Below the pieces are notes generated by a model. That model was not told where the DNA came from and did not search any database. It saw only the letters and a list, made by a program, of their open reading frames with translations. A stretch of 64,000 bases of DNA. Origin: Sapria himalayana (taxonomy: Eukaryota > Streptophyta > Magnoliopsida > Malpighiales > Rafflesiaceae). The stretch is taken from the NCBI GenBank assembly GCA_029783825.1, contig JAREIK010003105.1:528339-592338 (forward strand), given 5' to 3'. Shown here in pieces: positions 1-13,800 of the stretch (position 1 is the stretch's first letter; the number at the start of each line of letters is the position of its first letter). The position numbers and the translations under genes are program-made.

Positions 1-3000
1 AAACCAAAATGATTCAGAAGCAAAGTAAAATATAATACTATATAATAATTTTTTGTTTTAAAAATTTATTTTCATTTAAAAAGTTTATCTATAATTTTTT
101 GATGAAAAATAATTTATATAAATTATTTATGTCTAGCTCAATTTATTTTCTAATTAATATTTATATAAAAACAAACAAATAAATAATTAAAATGAATATT
201 TAAAATTATAATGGAAAAAATATGAGATTTATTATTTATTATTTAGGGATACTGTTTTAATTTAAATTAGATCTGTCTCACTAATAATTTATTTTGTAAT
301 TAATATTTCTATAAAAATAAACTGATAGATAATTAAAATAAAAATTTAAAATTATACTGAATAAAAATTAAAATGAGATTTATGATTTATTATTAATCTA
401 TACCAGTTTAATGGAATAAGTATTTAAAGGTTTTGTCGTTTATGAGTTTAGCAATTTATGTTTTTAGGCTTTTAGTGGTTTATAGATTTTATTTAAAAAA
501 TAAAATAACAACAAATATATTTTTATTATTTTTTGATATTTTCAAATGTTATAACCTTTAAAAATATAATAATTTTAAAATTTTTATCAAAAGTGAATAC
601 AATCTTTAGTTATAATAATCATTATATTTATATATCATATAAATTCAATATAAACAATTTTATTGATAAATATTCTAATAATGATCAAAATATAAATTAA
701 AAATCTATTATTAATAAGATAGATTTCAATTAAAAAAAAGATACATATCAATTACAATATAATTATAAAACCTAAAATGATTCAGAAGCAAAGCAAAATA
801 TATTACTATATAATAATTTTTTGTTTAAAATTTTTTTTTCTTTTAAAAAGATTATTTATAATTTTTTGATTAAAAATAATATATATAAATTATATTTGTC
901 TAACTCAATTAATTTTTTAATTAAAATTTATATATAAATAAATAAAATAAATATTTATAATGAATATTTAAAATTATAATGAAAAAAAATAAGATTTATT
1001 ATTTATTATTTAGGGATACCGATTTAATTTATTTGATCTGTCTCACTAATAATTTTTTTTTGTAATTAATATTTCTATAAAAATAAAATGATAAATAATT
1101 AAAATAAAAATGTAAAATTATACTGAATAAAAATTAAAATTATATTTAAGATTTATTATTAATGTATACCAGTTTAATGGTTTAAGTATTTATATGTTTT
1201 GTAGTTAGGAGTTTAGCGATTTATGTTTTTAGGGTTTTAGTGGTTAATAGGTTTTATATTAAAAAATAAAATAACAAAAAAAATTTCTATAATTTGTTAT
1301 CATTTTCATAGGTTATAACCTTTGAAAATATAATAATATATGCAATTTTTTGAAATGTGAATTCAAATTTATAGGTATAATAATATTAATTAATATATTT
1401 CATATAAATTCAATATAAATAATTTTATTGATAGTTAATATAATAATGATCAAAAATTAAATTAATAAACTATTAATAAAAATATAGATATGAAATAAAA
1501 AATATTTACAAAACCCAAATTGATTCAAAATTAAAGTAAAATATATTACTAGGATAATAATTTTTAATTTTTAAATTTTACTTCTTTTATAAGCGTATAT
1601 TTTTTTTTATTAAAAATAAATTAATTAAATTATATTTGTCGCACTCATACTTTATTTTGTAATAAATATTTCTATAAAAATAAACTAATAAAAATTAAAA
1701 TGAATATTTAATTTTATAATAAATAGAAATAAAAATTAGATTTATTAATTATAAAGTAGTATATAGCAGTTTAATGGTTTATGTATTTAGAAATTACGGG
1801 GTTTAGGAGTTAATTTATTTAACTGTCTATGCATTTAGTGGTTTATAGTTTTTATTTAAGAAAAAAAAATATAAAAAAATTATTTTTATTCTTTTTTGAT
1901 ATTTTCAAAGGTTATAACCTTTGAAAATATAATAATTTTTAAATTTTTTTTAAAAGTGAATAAATATTTATTTATAATAATCTTAATAATTATATATCAT
2001 ATAAATTCAATATAAACAAATTTATTGATAGATATTTTAATAATTATCAAAAAATAAATTAAAAATCTATTATTAATAAGACTGATATTACTTAAAATAT
2101 AATATAAAAACCTAAAATGATTCAAATGCAAGGTAAAATATATTACTTAATAATAATTATTTGTTTTTAAATTTTTATTCTTTTTATAAGCTTACTATTT
2201 TTTGATGAAAATATTTTTAATAAATTATATTTTTAACTCATAATTTATTTTATAATTAATATATATATAAATAAAAAACTAAACAATCAAAATGATTTTT
2301 ATAAATTATAATGAAAACAAATAAAAATGAGATTTATTAATTATTATATAGTATATACTGGTTTAAAGGATTATCTATATAGGGGTATCATGATTTTGAA
2401 GTTTAGTCATTTAAGTGTTTAGGCATTTAGTCATAATAATCATTAAATTTATATATCATATAAATTCAATATAAACATTTTTTTATAAATATTCTAATAA
2501 TGATCAAAAATAAATTAATAATCTATTTATAATAAGATAGATATCATTTGAAATATAAATACAAAACCTTAAATGATTTAGAAGAAAAGCAAAATATATT
2601 AATATATAATAATTTTTCGTTTTTAATTTTTTTTTCTTTTAAAAAGTTTATTTATAACTTTTTGCTAAATAATAATTTATATAAATTATATTTGTTTAAT
2701 TCATAATTTATTTTGTAATTAATAATTATATAAAAAGATACAAATAAATAATTAAAATGAATATTTAAAATTATAATGAAAAAAAATGAATTTTATTATT
2801 TATTATTTAGGATATACCAGTTTAATTTAAATTAGATCTATCTAACTAACACTTTATTTTGTAATTAATATTTCTATAAAATAAACTGATAAATAATTAA
2901 AATAAAAATTAAAATTTAAACTGAATAAAAATTAAAATGAAATTTATGATTTATTATTAATGTATACTAGTTTAATTGTTTAAGTATTTAAACGTTTTAT

Positions 3001-4805
3001 CATTTAAGAGTTTAGCGATTTATGTTTTAGGCATTTAGAGGTTTATAGGTTTTATTTAAAAATTAAATAGAAAAAAATCTATTTTTATTATTTTTTATTT
3101 TTACAAAGGATTATAACCTTTGAAAATAGAATACTTTTTAAATTTTTTTCAAATGTGAATACAATATTTAGTTATACTAATTATTGTATTTATAAATTAT
3201 ATAAATTCAATATAAACAATTTTATTGATAAATATTCTAATAATAATCAAAAAATAAATTAATAATCCATTAATAATAAGATACATATTAATTTATTTAT
3301 ATAATTACAAAACGTAAAATGATTCATAAGCAAAAAAAATATTTTACTATATAATAATTTTTTTTTTGAATTTTTTCTTCTTTTAATAAGTTTATCTATA
3401 TTTTTTTGATGAAAAATAATTTATATAAATTATATTTTTCTAACTCATAATTTATTTTTTAATTAATATGTATATATAACTAAACAAATAAATAATTAAA
3501 ATGAATATAGAAAAATTATAATAAAAAATGAGATTTATTATTTATTATTTATTATTTAGGGATACCAGTTTAATTTAAATTAGATCCGTCTCACTAATAA
3601 TTTATTTTGTAATTAAAATTTCTATAAAAATAAAATGATAAATAATTAAAATAAAATTTTAAAATTTATATTGAATAAAAATTAAAATGAGATTTAAGAT
3701 TTATTATTAATGTATACCGTTTTAATAGTTTAAGTATTTAGAGGTTTTGTCGTTAGGAGTTTAGTGATTTATATTTATAGGCTTTAGTGGTTTATAGGTT
3801 ATATATAAAAAAATTAAATAACAAAAAAATATCTATAATTTGTTATCATTTTAATAGGTTATAACCTTTGAAAATATAATAATATTTACAATTTTTTAAA
3901 ATGTGAATACAATATTTAGTTTTAATAATATTAATAATTATATATCATATAGATTCAATATAAACAATTTTATTGATAGATAATATAATAATGATCAAAA
4001 ATTAAATTAATAAACTATTAATAAAAATATAGATATTAATTAAAAAATATTTACAAAACCCAAATATATTCAAAATTAAAGTAAAATATATTACTGGATA
4101 ATAATTTTAATTTTTAATTTTTAAATTTCTACTTATTTTATAATCATATATTTTTTAAATTAAAAATAAATTATTTAAATTAAATTTGTCGCACTCATAA
4201 TTTATATTGTAATAAATATTCCTATAAAAATAAACTAATAAATAATTAAAATGAATATTTAAAATTATAATAAATAGAAATAAAAATTAGATTTATTAAT
4301 TATTAAGTAGTATATAGCAGTTTAATGGTTTATGTATTTAGGCATTACGGGGTTTAAGAGTTTACTGATTCAACTGTTTATGCATTTAGTGTTTTATAGG
4401 TTTTATTTAAGAAAAAAAATTAAAAAATATTATTTTTATTATTTTTTGATATTTTCTAAGGTTAACCTTTGAAAATATAATAATTTCTAAATTAATTTTC
4501 AAAAGTGAATACAATATATATTTATAATAATAATTATTATTATATATCATATAAATTCTATATAAACAATTTTATTGATAGATATTCTAATAATTTTCAA
4601 AAAATAAATTAAAAATCTATTATGAATAAGATTGATATTACATAAAATATAATATCAAAACCTAAAATGATTCAAAAGCAAATCAAAATATATCTCTAAA
4701 TAATAATTATTTGTTTTTAAATTTTATGATTTTTATAAGCTTATCTATTTTTTGATGAAAAATATTTTTAATAAATTATATATTTAACTCATAATTTATA
4801 TTATA
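1..4805 (+). repeat. AT-rich satellite array, orientation A, block A1
   Basis: Tandem satellite monomers with no coding potential. The dyad centre (GG of GGTTATAACC) falls near 547, 1311, 1910, 3108, 3857 and 4460. The steps are about 764, 599, 1198, 749 and 603 bp, so the pattern repeats every ~2,550 bp (547 to 3108, 1311 to 3857, 1910 to 4460). The 1198-bp step contains a shortened monomer around 2380-2440 that has lost its dyad: the telomere-like tract runs straight into the TCATAATAATCATTAA segment. Each monomer otherwise carries the TTTAGG-like 8-mer tract (for example 1167-1255 and 3718-3805). The dyad at 4460 has lost the central TATA and reads AAGGTTAACCTT, which is still palindromic. 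Confidence 0.9.
133..420 (+). repeat. Internal ~145-bp direct duplication that makes the 745-bp monomer
   Basis: Two successive copies of the same segment lie within one monomer. The first starts at the GTCTAGCTC near 131 and runs to the TTTAGGGATACTG near 255. The second starts at GTCTCACTAATAATTT near 273 and runs to TATACCAGTTTAATGG near 410. Both follow the order GTCT..., ATTAATATTT-TATA-AAAA, AATTAAAATGAATATTT-like, TGAGATTTAT, TATTA. The spacing is about 142 bp. The same doubling occurs in the other ~745-bp monomers (for example 893-1170, 22820-23105, 61860-62150) and explains why they exceed the ~600-bp form. Confidence 0.75.
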
Positions 4806-4815
4806 TACTAAATAA
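4796..4815. other. Inverted junction between satellite orientations A and B
   Basis: The A-orientation monomer is followed through TTTAACTCATAATTTATA. At about 4800 the sequence becomes TAAATAATTAATCATA and continues as the B-strand consensus (ATCTCATTTTTATTCGTATTC). No spacer, transposon end or target duplication is visible, so this is a direct inversion breakpoint within the array. The B flank matches the array around 47840, which shows that the breakpoint cut a block that also exists elsewhere in the window without the switch. Assembly error cannot be excluded from sequence alone. Confidence 0.7.
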
Positions 4816-5349
4816 TTAATCATATATCTCATTTTTATTCGTATTCATTTTAATTATTTATTAGTTTATTTTTATAGAAATATTAATTGTAAAATAAAAT
4901 TATGAATGAGACAAATATAATATAAATAATTTATCTTGATCAAAAAAATTTATAATCTTTTAAAAACAATAAAAAATTTAAAAATAAAAAATTATTATTT
5001 AGTAATATATTTTAGTTTGATTTTTAATCATTTTAGGTTTTGCAAATATATTTTTATTAATATCTATCTTATTAATAATAGTTTATTAATCTATTTTACG
5101 ATCAGTATTATAATATCGATCAATAAAATTATTTATATTGAATTTACATGATATTTAATTTTTATGATTATTATAATTAAATATTATATTAACATTTGAA
5201 AAAAAATTAAAAATTATAATATTTTGAATGGTTAAACCTTGAAAATGAGAAAAAATCATAAAAATAATTTTTTTGTTATTTAATTATTTAAATAAAACCT
5301 ATAAACCACAAAATACCTAAATACTTAAATTACTAAACTCCCAAACCCT
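4806..5349 (-). repeat. Satellite array, orientation B, left of insert copy 1
   Basis: Part of one B-orientation monomer. It contains the reverse of the A consensus, a decayed dyad at about 5221-5245 (GAATGGTTAAACCTTGAAAA), and the start of the telomere-like tract (5298-5349), which is cut by the insert that begins near 5350. The sequence is closely similar to 47840-48395, the left flank of the second insert copy. A 71-codon open frame at 4936-5151 is a chance Ile/Tyr/Leu-rich frame in satellite sequence. Confidence 0.85.
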
Positions 5350-7848
5350 GATATTGCTGCACCACATACACATAGCGACTGACCATAGTACACACGTGCA
5401 CATATTCTTGTCCATTTTGGTGTAGCATTTAGAGTGGCCAGCAAGTCCTGGAAGCAGCCAAAAGTGTGGGCCACCAGCTTGTAGAGGACCCTACTAGCAA
5501 GCCAAGATGATAACATTTAGATAACTGACGAGACCGAGCAAAGTGGTCGGGAGTAAACCAATGATTAGCTAGGAGTGGGTCCCACCAACCCTATCAGGCA
5601 GAATAGAGGGCCACCCAACTGTCGCCCAACAGGAGTAGCTGGTAATCCATGATTAATTGGAGAGCTGCCAAAATCCAAAGCATTACCAAGCAGGGCCAGT
5701 AAGAAATGGAGTCTAGACCAGCCACACGGGAGCGAAAGATACAAACTTATAGTTAATGTTTGTAGTCTTATTTGTATTTTGGACTTTGTATGCACCATGT
5801 ACTTGTAGAGATGGATCATGACATACTCACACACATAATCTTGTCTATTCTCGAAATAGCATGCAATGAGGGCAACTGGACTCATGAGTATCTTTAAGTG
5901 GGGCCCACTAATGCATTTTATAAATACACATTAGGCGATGCTACACTTCCGGCAGCAGAAGACCCATCTTTATAGTATTTTATAATTTTACTTGTATTCT
6001 AGCTTGGTTGTACGCATAGCTAATTAGACAATGAGATGGACCTCATCACACATGCAAACTGATGCATGCATATTTTTTGATATTTTGTCGATGCAACATA
6101 CAGCCACTTCTTGGAGCTTGAGGAGGAAGCATTCTAAACCAAGAGATACTCTTTTGAGGATGATTGGAGCAAAAGAATGTGGAATTCATAGGTGAGAATG
6201 AATTGACAAAGTGAGGTAGATATGGACTCGTGATTTATGGGTATTCAGTTTTACATGTATTCCATTGCATATCAATGACATAGGCAAACACTTGATGTTT
6301 CATGTCACACACATGCACAATCTTATATTTGCATAGTTTTATGTTGGTGCACCATTCAGGTTCCTTCAAAAGGCTTTGAAAAATCCGAATGGAAAGGATG
6401 TAGTGCGGATAATGACTCAATGCCAACTCTTAAGTCTGGGAATGCCATGGGATTTTTGTTGTATTCGTACGCTTTGAATTATTAGACATTATGTTTTTTT
6501 ATGTATTTTATGCATAGAATCATTAAGGTGCATAGGATTTGGTGGGCTGGCATAAATTAGTCAGCTTTTTAGTCTCTTGTAAGTTGTGTGCCTAAATGAT
6601 AAATAAAGTGTATATTTTCCAAAAAAAACAAAAAAAGACTATAAACCCTAAACTTTAAATCCTAAACCTTATACCATAAACTATAACCCTAATCCATAAA
6701 CCCTAAATCCTAAATCTCATGTTTTGCACTTTTATAATCAAATGACTAAGTGTTAAATTTAAATTGAAATTCACAACTTTTAGGAATGTCACAGATTTAT
6801 ATTTTTGTATATGTAACACAAAGTTATGACTCAAGGGGTGAGTTATGGATTCAGTCTCTTTCTTGCTTTAGATTATTGTAGCATTAGCAATGGTCATGAT
6901 TGTATATTTTGTCTCTAGAACACAAAATCATATCGATGAGAATATGCCATAACTTGTGTCCCTCTGTTGAACAAATTATTATGGCTCTAAGAATGATCAT
7001 GAATACATATATAATCACTATAATACTGGGTCACTGTATTGGATATGACCATAGCTTGTACATTTTATCTTTATATTTCAAAGTCATTGTGCTAGGAATG
7101 ATTGTAACTTTGGACAATATGCACTAGGTTTTAATCACTGTATTTCAAAGTTAAGAGCAAAAGACATGACCATAGAAATAATTAAAGCTCGAGTACTACT
7201 CTTTATAACTTTCTATAGCTAAAATTATTGGGATTGGAAATATCACTATGGATTTTTCCTTTGATTTGTGACCTAAGTGTCAATATGCAAGACTAATATT
7301 TTGAGCAATGATTAAAACCTTTTATACATTTGAATATGATTCATTTACATCTTTTTTGGTATTATGAGCTTGTATACATAACTCATTTAATATAAAAAGA
7401 AAGAAATGATACTTTTCATATCATGAGGATATAAAAAAAGGGTTAGATACGCCAATAAAATAATTTTTTTGATTCTTGATTGAAAGAGAGCCATACTTCT
7501 TGCCCTGCTCAAACCGCCATGGGGCTAGTTTGTTCTAATAGGCTACAAGGTGGTTATTTTTTTAGAGGTGAACTATGTTTTAAAAAAATTGCTTTGATTG
7601 TTTGCATGAGAGATATTTTATAAGAAATTACAATAATCAATATAAATAGCATCCTCAACAACTAGTTATTTCAACACATATGGGTACAACTTTGGTTTAG
7701 TCTGTTAGCGTACATGATTCAAATTACCTTTGATTGCCCAGTGATTCAACATCAAATATGATGAGACATAATAGAGATAAAGTAAAAGCTCCTATTATTT
7801 TGGTTAGAGCTTTAGCAATCATTCTAGAGTTGAGAGTGGAACAAAATA
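5350..7848. other. Non-satellite insert, copy 1 (unclassified, possibly a mobile or captured segment)
   Basis: About 2.5 kb of normal-complexity DNA, clearly less AT-rich than its surroundings, interrupts a B monomer inside its telomere-like tract. I do not recognise any transposase, reverse transcriptase or gene in it. No terminal inverted repeats or target duplication are visible, and about 65-75 bp of satellite seem to be missing at the site when compared with neighbouring monomers. A GC-richer first part (5350-5960) is followed by plain plant-like sequence. A second copy with the same flanks lies at 48396-50815. Copy 1 carries short stretches absent from copy 2, near 5728-5752, 6805-6830 and 7118-7165. 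Confidence 0.8.
6590..6720 (+). repeat. 3'-end-like A-rich stretch followed by a degenerate telomere-like tract
   Basis: ATAAATAAAGTGT at about 6600 (an AATAAA-type signal) is followed by an A-rich run near 6618-6635. From 6641 to 6715 come irregularly spaced CCCTAAA, CCTAAA and CCATAAA words. The arrangement resembles the polyadenylated end of a transcript joined to interstitial telomere-like DNA. It is present in both insert copies (copy 2 near 49615-49730). Transcript origin is inference. Confidence 0.45.
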
Positions 7849-10800
7849 AATTATTTTAAAAATATATTATATTTTTAATTTTTATTTTAATTATTTATTA
7901 GTTTATTATTATAGAAATATTAATTACAAAATATATTATTAGGGAGACAGATCTAATTTAAATTAAACCGGTATACCCTAAATAATAAATAATAAATCTC
8001 ATTTTTTTCATTATAATTTTAAATGTTCATTTTAATTATTTATTTGTTTATTTTTAAATAAATACTAATTAAAAAATAAATTATGAGTCAGACAAATATA
8101 ATTTATGTAAATTATTATTAATCAAAAAATTATAGATAAACTTTTTAAATAAAAAAAATTACGAAACAAAAATTATTATATAGTTACATATTTTGGTTTA
8201 CCTTATGAATCATTTTATGTTTTGTAATTATATTTTAATTGATATCTATCTTATTAATAATAGATTATTAATTTATTTATTGATCATTATTAGAATATTA
8301 ATCACTAAAATTGTTTATATTGAATTTATATGATATATAAATATAATGATTATTATAACTAAATATTGAACTCGCTTTTGAAAAAAATTTAAAAATTATT
8401 ATATTTTCAAAGGTTATAACCTTTGAAAATATCAAAAAATAATATAAATAAATTTGTTATTTTATTTTTTAAATAAAACCTATAAATCACTAACTGCATA
8501 CACAATTAAATCAGTATACTCCTAAACCCCCTAATACCTAAATACATAAACCATTAAACCACTATAGAATACAAAATAATTAATAAATATAATTTTTATT
8601 TCTATTTATTATAATTTTAAATATTCATTTAATTATTTATTAGTTTATTTATATAGAAATATTTATTACAAAATAAATTATGATTAAGATAATAAAATTT
8701 AAATAAATTATTTTTAATCAAAAAATATATATACGCTTATAAAAGAAGTAAAATTTAAAAATTAAAAATTATTATTCAGTAATATATTTCACTTTAATTT
8801 TGAATCAATTTGGGTTGGTAAATATTTTTAATTAATATCGATCTTATTATTAATAGTTTATTAATTTAATTTTTGATCATTATTATAATAACTATCAATA
8901 AAATTGTTTATATTTATATATATGATGTATGATTATTAATAATATTATAACTAAATATTGTATTCACATTTCATAAAATTTTAAATCTCAAAACCATTAA
9001 ACAGGTATACATTAATAATAAATCATAACTCTCATTTTAATTTTTATTTAGTATAATTTTAAATTTTTATTTTAATTATTTATCAATTTATTTATTATCA
9101 AAATATTAATAACAAAATAAATTATCTGTGAGACAGATATAATTTAAATAATTTAAATTTCATCAAAATATATATATATAAATAGGCACAATTTTAAAAA
9201 CAAAATTTTATTATTTAGTAGAATATTTTATTTTGATTTTGTATCATTTTAGATTTTGCATTTATATTTTAATTTATATCATTCTTTTTAATAATAGTTT
9301 ATTAATTATTTAATGATCATTATTATAATATCTATTAATAAAATTGTTTATATTGAGTTTACATTGTATATAATTATTAAGATTATTATAACTATATATT
9401 TATATTCACATTTAAAAAAAATTATAAATTATTATCTTTTCATAGGTTAAAACCTTCAAAAATTAAAAAAAAACACAAAATTAAATTTTTTGTTTTTTCA
9501 TTCTTTAAATAAAAACAATAAATCACTAAACCCCAAAACACCTAAATACTTAAACCATTAAAACTGTATATCCTGAATAATAAATAATAAATCTCAATTT
9601 TATTTGTATTCATTATAATTTTAAATATTCATTTTAATTCTTTTTTAGTTTATTTTTTTAGAATTATAAATTACAAAATATATTATGAGGAAGACAAATA
9701 TAGTTTAAATAATATATTTTTTAAGAACTAATAAATATAAACTTATAAAAAGAAGCAAAACATCAAATACATTATTATTTAGTAATGTATTTTACTTTGA
9801 TTTTGAATAAATTTAGGTTTTGCAAAAAATATTTTAAATAATATCTATCTTATTTATAATAGTTTATTAATATATTTTTTGATCATTAATATAATATCTA
9901 TCAATATAATTGTTTATATTGAATTTTATATGTTATATAATTATTAATTTTATCAAAAGTAAATATAGTATTCACATTAAAAAAAAATTAAAAATTGTTA
10001 TATTTTTAAAGGTTATAACCTTAAAAATGATAAAAAATAACAAAAAATAAAATTTTCTTTATATCATTGTTTAAATAAAACTTATAAACCATTAAATATT
10101 TAAACACATAAATCTCTAAACTTTTAACCCATGAAGCCCCTAAATACTTAAACCATTAAATTCATAAACCATAAATATAATTTAAATAATTTATTGAAAT
10201 ATTAATTACAAAATAAATTATGAGTGATACAAATATAATTTAAATAATTTATTTTTTATCAAAAAATATATAATCTTATAAAATGAGGCAAAAACTAAAA
10301 AACAAAAATTATTATTTAGTAATAAATTTTCTTTGATTTTTAATCATTTTAGATTTGGTAATTAAATTTTAATTTATATCTATCATATTAATAATAGTTT
10401 ATTAATTTATTTTTTGATAATTGATATAATATTTATCAATAAAATTGTTTATATTTTATTTATATTATATATTGTAATAATAATAATTATTACTAAATAT
10501 TGTATTCACATTTTTAAAAATTTTAAGATTATTATATTTTCAAAGGTTATAACCTTTGAAAATTTGAAAAAATATCAAAAATAATTTATTTGTTATTTCA
10601 TTATATAAATAAACCTATAAACCACTAAATGCCTAAATACTTGAATGAATAACTTCTAAATCTCAAAAACCCTAAATAGATAATTTTTTTAATCAGATAT
10701 ATCCTAAATAATAAACAATAAATCTCATTTTTATTTTTTCATTATAATTTTAAATTTTCATTTTAATTATTTATTTGTTTATTTTTATATAAATATTAAT

Positions 10801-13800
10801 TAAAAAATAAATTATGAGTCTAGACAAATATAATTTATATAAATTATTTTTCATCAAAAAAATAAAAATAAACTTATTAAAAAAAAATTAAAAACAAAAA
10901 ATTATTATATCGTAGTATAATTTGCTTTGCTTCTGAATCATTTTATGTTTTGTAATTATATTTTAATTGATATATATCTTATTTATAATAGATTATTATT
11001 TTATTTTTTGATAATTATTAGAATATTTATCAATAAAATTATTTATATTGAATTTATATGAAATATAAATATAATGATTATTATAACTAAATATTGAATT
11101 CATTTTTGAAAAAAAATTAAAAATTATTATATTTTCAAAGGTTATAACCTTTGAAAATTACAAAAATTAATAAAAATAATTTTTTTTATTTTATTTTTAA
11201 AATAAAACCTATAAACCTCTAAATGCATACACAATTAAATCAGTAAACTCCTAAACACCATAATACCTAAATACATAAACCATTAAACCGCTATAAAATA
11301 CATAATAATTAATAAATCTAATTTTTATTTATATTTATTATAATTTTATATATTCATTTTAATTATTTATTAGTTTATTTTTATAAAAATATTTTTTGCA
11401 AAATAAATTATTAGTGTGACAAATATAATTTTAATAATTTATTTTTAATCAAAAAAGATATATACGCTTATAAAAGAAGTAAAATTTAAAAATTAAAAAT
11501 TATTATTCAGTAATATATTTTACTTTAATTTTGAATCAATTTGGGTTTTCTAAATATTTTCTAATTAATATCTATCTTATTATTAATTGTTTATTAATTT
11601 AATTTTTGATCATTATTATAATATTTATCAATAAAATTGTTATATTGAATTTATATGATATATAATTATTAATATTATTATAATGAAATATTGTATTCAC
11701 ATTTCAGAAAATCTTAAATTTTATTATATTTTCAGAGGTTCTAAGCTATGAAAATGAGAAAATATCAAAAAAAAATTTTGTTATTTTATTGTTTAAATAA
11801 AACCTATAAAATACTAAATGCCTAAAAACTTAAACCACTAAACTACAAAATTCCGCTACCCCTATATAGATAATACTTTAAATCGGAATACCCTAAATAA
11901 TAATTAATAAATCTCATTTTTATTTGTTTTCATTATAATTTAAAAAGTTAATTTTGATTGTTAAGTTTTTTATTTTTATATATATATTAATTATAAAATA
12001 AATTATGAATTAAAAATATAATTTATAAAAAATAATTTTCATCAAAAAATAGATAAGCTTATAAAAATCATAAAAATTTAAAAACAAATAATTATAATTT
12101 AGTGATATATTTTGTTTTGCTTTTAAATCATTTTAGGTTTTTATATTATATTTTAAGTAATATCAATCTTATTCATAATAGATTTTTAATTTATTTTTTG
12201 ATAATTATTAGAATATCTATCAATAAAATTGTTTATATTGATTTATATGATATATAATTATTATGATTATTATAAATATATATTGTATTCACTTTTGAAA
12301 AGAAATTTAAAAATTATTATATTTTCAAAGGTTATAACCTTAAAAAATGAGAAAAAATAATAAAAATAAATTTTTTGTTATTTCATTTTTAATATAAAAC
12401 CTATAGATCATTAAATGCTTACTTACTTGAATCAGTAAGCTCATAGACCCCAAAACCCCTAAATAGATAAACCTTTTAACAGCTATATACTACTTAATAA
12501 ATAATAAATCTCATTTTAATTTCTATTTCTTATAATTTTAAATATTCATTTTAATTATTCATTTTAATTACAAAATAAATTTTGAGTGAAACAAATATTT
12601 TTTAAATAATTTATTTTTAATCAATAAAAAATATAAGCTTATAAAAAGAAGGAAATATTTGAAAATTAAATATTATTATTTAATAATATATTTTGATTTG
12701 ATTTTGAATCAATTTGTGTTTTGTAAATATATTTTAATTAATATTTTTATTATTAATAATATTTATTAATTTAATTTTTGATCATTATTATACTATCTAT
12801 CTTAAAATTGTTTAAATTGAATTTATACGATATATAATTAGTAATATTAATATAATTATACATGGTATTCACATTTCAAAAAATTTTAAAAATTATTTTA
12901 TTTTTAAAGGTTATAAGCTATGAAAATCAGATAAAATAAAATAAAATTTATTTTTATTTTTATTATATAAATAAAAACTATAAACCACTAAATGCCTAAA
13001 AATATAAATTGCTAAACTCCCAAATGACAAAACCCCTAAATTAAAAATCCATTAAACTAGTATACCACATATAATAAATCATAAATCTCATTTTAATTTG
13101 TATTTATTTTTATTTTAAATATTCATTTTAATTATTTATTAGTTTAATTTTTATAGAAATATTAATTGCAAAATAAATAAAGAGTGAGACAAATATAATT
13201 TTAATAATTAATTTTTAATCAAAAAATAAATATAATCTTATAAAAATAAGTACAAATTTAAAAACAAAAAATTATCATTTAGTAATATATTTTATTTTGA
13301 TTTTGAATAAATTTAGAATTTGCATTTATATTTTAAATAATATCTATCTTATTAATAATAGTTTATTAAATTTTTTTTGATAATTATTATAATATCTAGC
13401 AATGTAATTATTTATATTGAATTTAAATGACTTATAATTATTAAGATTATCATAACTAAATAATATATTTACATTTGAAAAAAATTTAAAAATTATTATA
13501 TTTTCAAAGGTTATAACCTTCAAAAATTAAAAAAATAATAAAAATAAATTTTTTGTTATATCATTATTTAAATAAAACTTATAAACCACTAAATGCCTAA
13601 ACACTTAAACCTATAAACTCCTAAACACAAAAGCCCCTAAATACTTTAACCTTTAAACTAGTAAACCTTAAATATAATTTAAATAATTTATTAAAATATT
13701 AAGTACAAAATAAATTATGAGGAATACAAATATAATTTAAATAATTTATTTTTCATCAAAAAAATATATAATCTTATAAAAAGATGCAAAAACTAAAAAA

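Noticed and set aside
6641..6715. A true telomere or telomere-addition site
   Set aside because: The CCCTAAA words are irregular and interrupted, and ordinary sequence continues on both sides.
5350..7848. Organellar DNA or a known retrotransposon as source of the 2.4-kb insert
   Set aside because: No organelle gene, reverse transcriptase, LTR or TIR is recognisable; left unclassified.
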